The notes under the pieces were generated by a model that was not told the DNA's origin, ran no database searches, and saw only the letters and a list, made by a program, of their open reading frames with translations. A stretch of DNA of 55,932 nucleotides from Acidobacteriaceae bacterium (lineage in GTDB: Bacteria > Acidobacteriota > Terriglobia > Terriglobales > Acidobacteriaceae). Positions 53,496 through 55,932 of this stretch are shown here, one piece after another. The stretch covers positions 1 through 55,932 of the forward strand of contig JASHQE010000261.1 in NCBI GenBank assembly GCA_030037705.1. Reading direction: 5' to 3'. Each line of letters opens with the position of its first letter. The first letter of the stretch is position 1. A program made the position numbers and the translations under genes.

Positions 53496-53540
53496 TGGAG
53501 TGCTGGTTTAAGAATAGCTGTTCGGCGCGTTCGGTGCACG

Positions 53541-54731
53541 TCAGTGGGCACGCCGGTCCGAATCCGATGCGCTTCGCAATCGGCCAAGCGCCCATTGGGC
53601 CGCTGTGCGCAGCCCGCTGTCCGCCGCGGCGGCCCAGGCTTCCAGCCAAGGCAGGAAACGCTGCTGGCCGCTATTGCCCATGGCAACTGCGATATTGCGG
53701 CGAAGTCCCAGGAATCCTGTTCTGCGTACAGGGGAGCCATTGAACTGCTGTTCGAAAGCCTGTTCGTCCAAGGAGCCCAACCACCCCAGCGTGGGATTGA
53801 TAAGTTCGGGACGGGCCTCGAGGTCAGTATCCGCCGTGATCGGCGTTCGCCGCGGCGCATTCCACGGGCACACGTCCTGGCAGATATCGCAGCCGAAGAC
53901 CTGGCGGCCCACTCCCTCCATCAGGTGCTCTGGAATCGGGCCTTTATGCTCGATGGTCAGATAGGCGATGCACCGCGTCGCATCCATCTGGTAGGGCGCT
54001 ATCAGCGCATCCGTCGGGCAGGCCTCGATGCAGCGCGTACAGCTCCCGCATCGATCCGGCAGCTCCGCTGTTTTAAGCGTCGGACTGGCTTCGAGGGAGG
54101 TCAGAAGAACTGCCAAAAACCCATACGACCCCAGCTTGGGGTGAATCAGGCAGGTATTCTTACCCGTCCAGCCAAGGCCAGCAGCCACGGCCAGGGAGCG
54201 CTCGACCACCGGACCTGTATCCACATAGGCGCGAGATTCGAACGCGCCAAATTCCTCGTGAAGTCGCGCATCCAGAGCCTTTAACCGTTTCAGAAGTACC
54301 TTGTGATAGTCGCTGGGCCGGCGGACTCCGTCCGGGTGAACGCGGCTGCTCCGAGATCCGGTCAGGGCATAGCGTGCAATCCATCCCGATCCTTCCGGCG
54401 CAGGATCAATGGAGCGGATCTTTTGGCTTTGATACAGCGCGAAACAGACGATTGCAGACCGCGCCCACGGGAACGGCAAGGCCGTCCGCGCCCGCACCAG
54501 GCGTCCATCTTCATCCGTGCGCTCAAGATAGCGCATTGTGCCCGCGCGGCCAGCTTGGATCCATCCCTCGAAGCGGCTTGCATCCCGCGCTTCCTCGGCA
54601 TAGGGAAGTGCTACCAGGCCTGCCTCAGTAAAGCCGGCTTCCCGCGCCAGTGCCCGCGCACGATCCAATACCAAAGCCGGCTGGGCACCCGCAGCAGATG
54701 GATTCGAAACCGGGCTGGAAAGGGAACTCAC
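53541..54731 (-). CDS. queG: Epoxyqueuosine reductase QueG
   Basis: A protein of 396 residues from a GTG at 54731 preceded by AGAGAG; an upstream GTG at 54818 gives 29 extra residues without family support. It performs the last step of queuosine synthesis, reducing epoxyqueuosine in tRNA, using cobalamin and two 4Fe-4S clusters. Seen are RAYVDTGPVVERSLAVAAGL with the catalytic Asp, GWTGKNTCLIHPKLGSYGFL, CGSCTRCIEACPTDAL and CDICQDVCPWN for the clusters, and a C-terminal HEAT-like part (RRTGFLGLRRNIAVAMGNSG). Cobalamin genes are not in the window. Confidence 0.96.
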   Translation of the reverse strand: MSSLSSPVSNPSAAGAQPALVLDRARALAREAGFTEAGLVALPYAEEARDASRFEGWIQAGRAGTMRYLERTDEDGRLVRARTALPFPWARSAIVCFALYQSQKIRSIDPAPEGSGWIARYALTGSRSSRVHPDGVRRPSDYHKVLLKRLKALDARLHEEFGAFESRAYVDTGPVVERSLAVAAGLGWTGKNTCLIHPKLGSYGFLAVLLTSLEASPTLKTAELPDRCGSCTRCIEACPTDALIAPYQMDATRCIAYLTIEHKGPIPEHLMEGVGRQVFGCDICQDVCPWNAPRRTPITADTDLEARPELINPTLGWLGSLDEQAFEQQFNGSPVRRTGFLGLRRNIAVAMGNSGQQRFLPWLEAWAAAADSGLRTAAQWALGRLRSASDSDRRAH

Positions 54732-54954
54732 GGTTCTCTCTTTGCGTATCGAATAGGACTGTTCATTTGCGGACGCTGGAAGCGAAACCGCACACCGGGA
54801 GCCGCAGCCAGGAGACACGAAAAGACCGGTTCCCCTTGCATTTCAGCATATTCCCTTGGCCACTGCTTTGGCCGGTTGCGTGCAAAACTCAGGTAGCAGC
54901 ACGGTGGCAGGCGCTGTGCAGGAGCGCGCGCGGCGTTCGCAGAGGAGGATTAGG

Positions 54955-55332
54955 ATGAACGGGACCGAGTGCAGCATACCGTTGACGGTGACGATCAAAG
55001 CCGAACCGCATGGCGCGGAACCGCATGGCGGGATGGCCGAGCTTGTACGTGGGCAGGAAGGGTCGCTGCTCGAGTGCGTCGAGCCACTGGTCCGCGGCCA
55101 GTCGGTTGCCCTGGATATGCGGCATGTGGAACGCATTGACGCTGCCGGCATCGCTGCGCTGATTACGCTCTATTGCGCCGCGCGCCAGGCTGGCCACGCA
55201 TTCACAATCTCCCATGCCGCGCCGCGCGTCGAGGAAATTCTGGCGCTGGTAGGGGTCAAGCATCTGCTGGCCTCCGAAGACGCGGAAACTGCCCCGGAGT
55301 GCAATTTGCCGCTGGTGCTCACGGCTGCCTGA
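54955..55332 (+). CDS. STAS-domain protein lacking the phosphorylatable serine
   Basis: A protein of 125 residues from the ATG at 54955 (AGAGGAGGA upstream). A single STAS fold as in anti-anti-sigma factors: ECVEPLVRGQSVALDMRHVE followed by RIDAAGIAALITLYCAARQA. In SpoIIAA-type proteins the loop is DSSG and the Ser is phosphorylated by the partner kinase; here it is DAAG, so control by phosphorylation is not possible at this position. Near the N-terminus a 14-bp tandem duplication makes EPHGAEPHGG. No anti-sigma kinase or sigma factor is adjacent. The following 405 bp (55333-55737) hold no recognised gene or RNA. Confidence 0.85.
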   Translation: MNGTECSIPLTVTIKAEPHGAEPHGGMAELVRGQEGSLLECVEPLVRGQSVALDMRHVERIDAAGIAALITLYCAARQAGHAFTISHAAPRVEEILALVGVKHLLASEDAETAPECNLPLVLTAA

Positions 55333-55737
55333 ACCCGATCGTCTTCCTGGTACGGCACTCCAGAAGTCGCACCAGGAGAGTGCTATTCCGCAATACGAAT
55401 GGAGCTTCAGATCCCGGTTTATGCCTGAACTGCTATGACAAAGGGCCTGGACTTTCGTGCGCTCTAATCGCGTGAGCCTGTCTCGGATTGCGAAAAGCCC
55501 CGCTCAGTTTGGAGATTCGGAACTCCGCTCCAGGACGAATCGACTGTGACGAGGGCCACAGGCAATCGTATACTTGAATCGCTATTGGTAAGTACGACAG
55601 CCGCAGGACGCAGTCCGATGTCTGGATGCCGCGCGCACGCTCAGTTGGCCGCTTGGAAATGAAGTCGTTGAGCCTCTGTTCGCTACCCTTCCATATCGAC
55701 CCGCGCAGCGCAATCCAAAGAGATGGAGGCTTTATCC

Positions 55738-55932
55738 ATGACGCAGGGCGTTTTGGAGCAGACGCTCGCCACGGCGAGCTCAACCGCAACGGCAACTCAA
55801 TATGTGTATTCCTTTGGCGGCGGCAAGGCCGACGGCGACGGAAAGATGAAAGACGTGCTGGGCGGCAAAGGGGCCGGTCTTGCTGAGATGACCAACGCCG
55901 GTCTGCCTGTTCCTCCGGGATTTACCATCCAG
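55738..55932 (+). CDS. ppdK: Pyruvate, phosphate dikinase, N-terminal part (cut by window end)
   Basis: The first 65 codons are visible. ATG at 55738 follows GATGGAGG. After a Thr/Ala-rich lead, [20 protein letters not shown] and [20 protein letters not shown] match the start of the ATP-grasp domain of PpdK, which interconverts pyruvate, ATP and phosphate with phosphoenolpyruvate, AMP and pyrophosphate. The full enzyme is about 880-900 residues. PEP synthase is a less likely alternative because the loop [14 protein letters not shown] is the PpdK form. Confidence 0.9.
   Translation, partial: MTQGVLEQTLATASSTATATQYVYSFGGGKADGDGKMKDVLGGKGAGLAEMTNAGLPVPPGFTIQ

Overview
The window reads as a chromosomal segment of an Acidobacteriota bacterium, most likely class Terriglobia. 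The evidence is family-level: a PadR regulator coupled to an acidobacterial duplicated orphan permease (ADOP), two Oar-like TonB-dependent receptors of about 1190 residues with an N-terminal carboxypeptidase-regulatory-like domain, a VWFA-related protein of the acidobacterial type, and moderately high GC with many short palindromic interspersed repeats. No phage, conjugative or transposase gene was seen.

Layout. 1-3.5 kb: the tail of a Kbl-like gene, an expanded repeat element, padR and the ADOP permease. 3.5-4.2 kb: a tRNA-Ser(CGA) between two copies of a TA-flanked miniature inverted-repeat element. 4.3-13.5 kb: a module with a membrane-anchored regulator-like protein divergent from a TonB receptor, then a secreted His-motif protein, a redoxin, and a secreted cytochrome c / type II copper monooxygenase-like / TPR protein that keeps every expected copper ligand. 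13.7-19.7 kb (minus): a second TonB receptor followed by a Tat-exported glycoside-hydrolase-like protein. 20.0-25.5 kb: a dead TPR-gene fragment, smc (minus) and oxyR (minus). 25.7-28.0 kb: katG, divergent from oxyR, with a readable OxyR-type site between them.

28.4-34.8 kb: a PQQ-type sugar dehydrogenase, a zinc alcohol dehydrogenase, an S55 (SpoIVB-like) protein divergent from the VWFA-related protein, and a small two-helix membrane protein. 35.1-38.7 kb: an A-type Fe-S carrier with a clear terminator, a secreted GH36 alpha-galactosidase, and a DUF1275 membrane protein overlapping it tail to tail. 39.1-42.8 kb: a minus-strand operon (cysteine desulfurase, serine-dehydratase remnant, small asparaginase, threonine-dehydrogenase remnant, adenylate kinase) divergent from an Lrp/AsnC regulator. 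Two of its members have lost their interiors but kept both ends. 43.1-47.2 kb: a Gld-like ABC operon (ATPase, permease, GldG-like, DUF4340). 47.6-51.3 kb: a very large secreted GxGYxYP-type protein with carbohydrate-binding-like repeats. 52.0-52.4 kb: a tandem stack of miniature elements. 52.5-55.9 kb: a YihY/BrkB membrane protein, queG, a STAS protein lacking the phosphorylatable serine, and the start of ppdK.

Two things stand out most. The first is the 4.3-13.5 kb module, which looks like an uncharacterised exported copper/heme redox system paired with a TonB receptor. The second is a set of at least four families of non-autonomous inverted-repeat elements with readable target duplications, nested insertions and end-to-end stacking. 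All functional calls are from reading motifs by eye; no similarity search was run.
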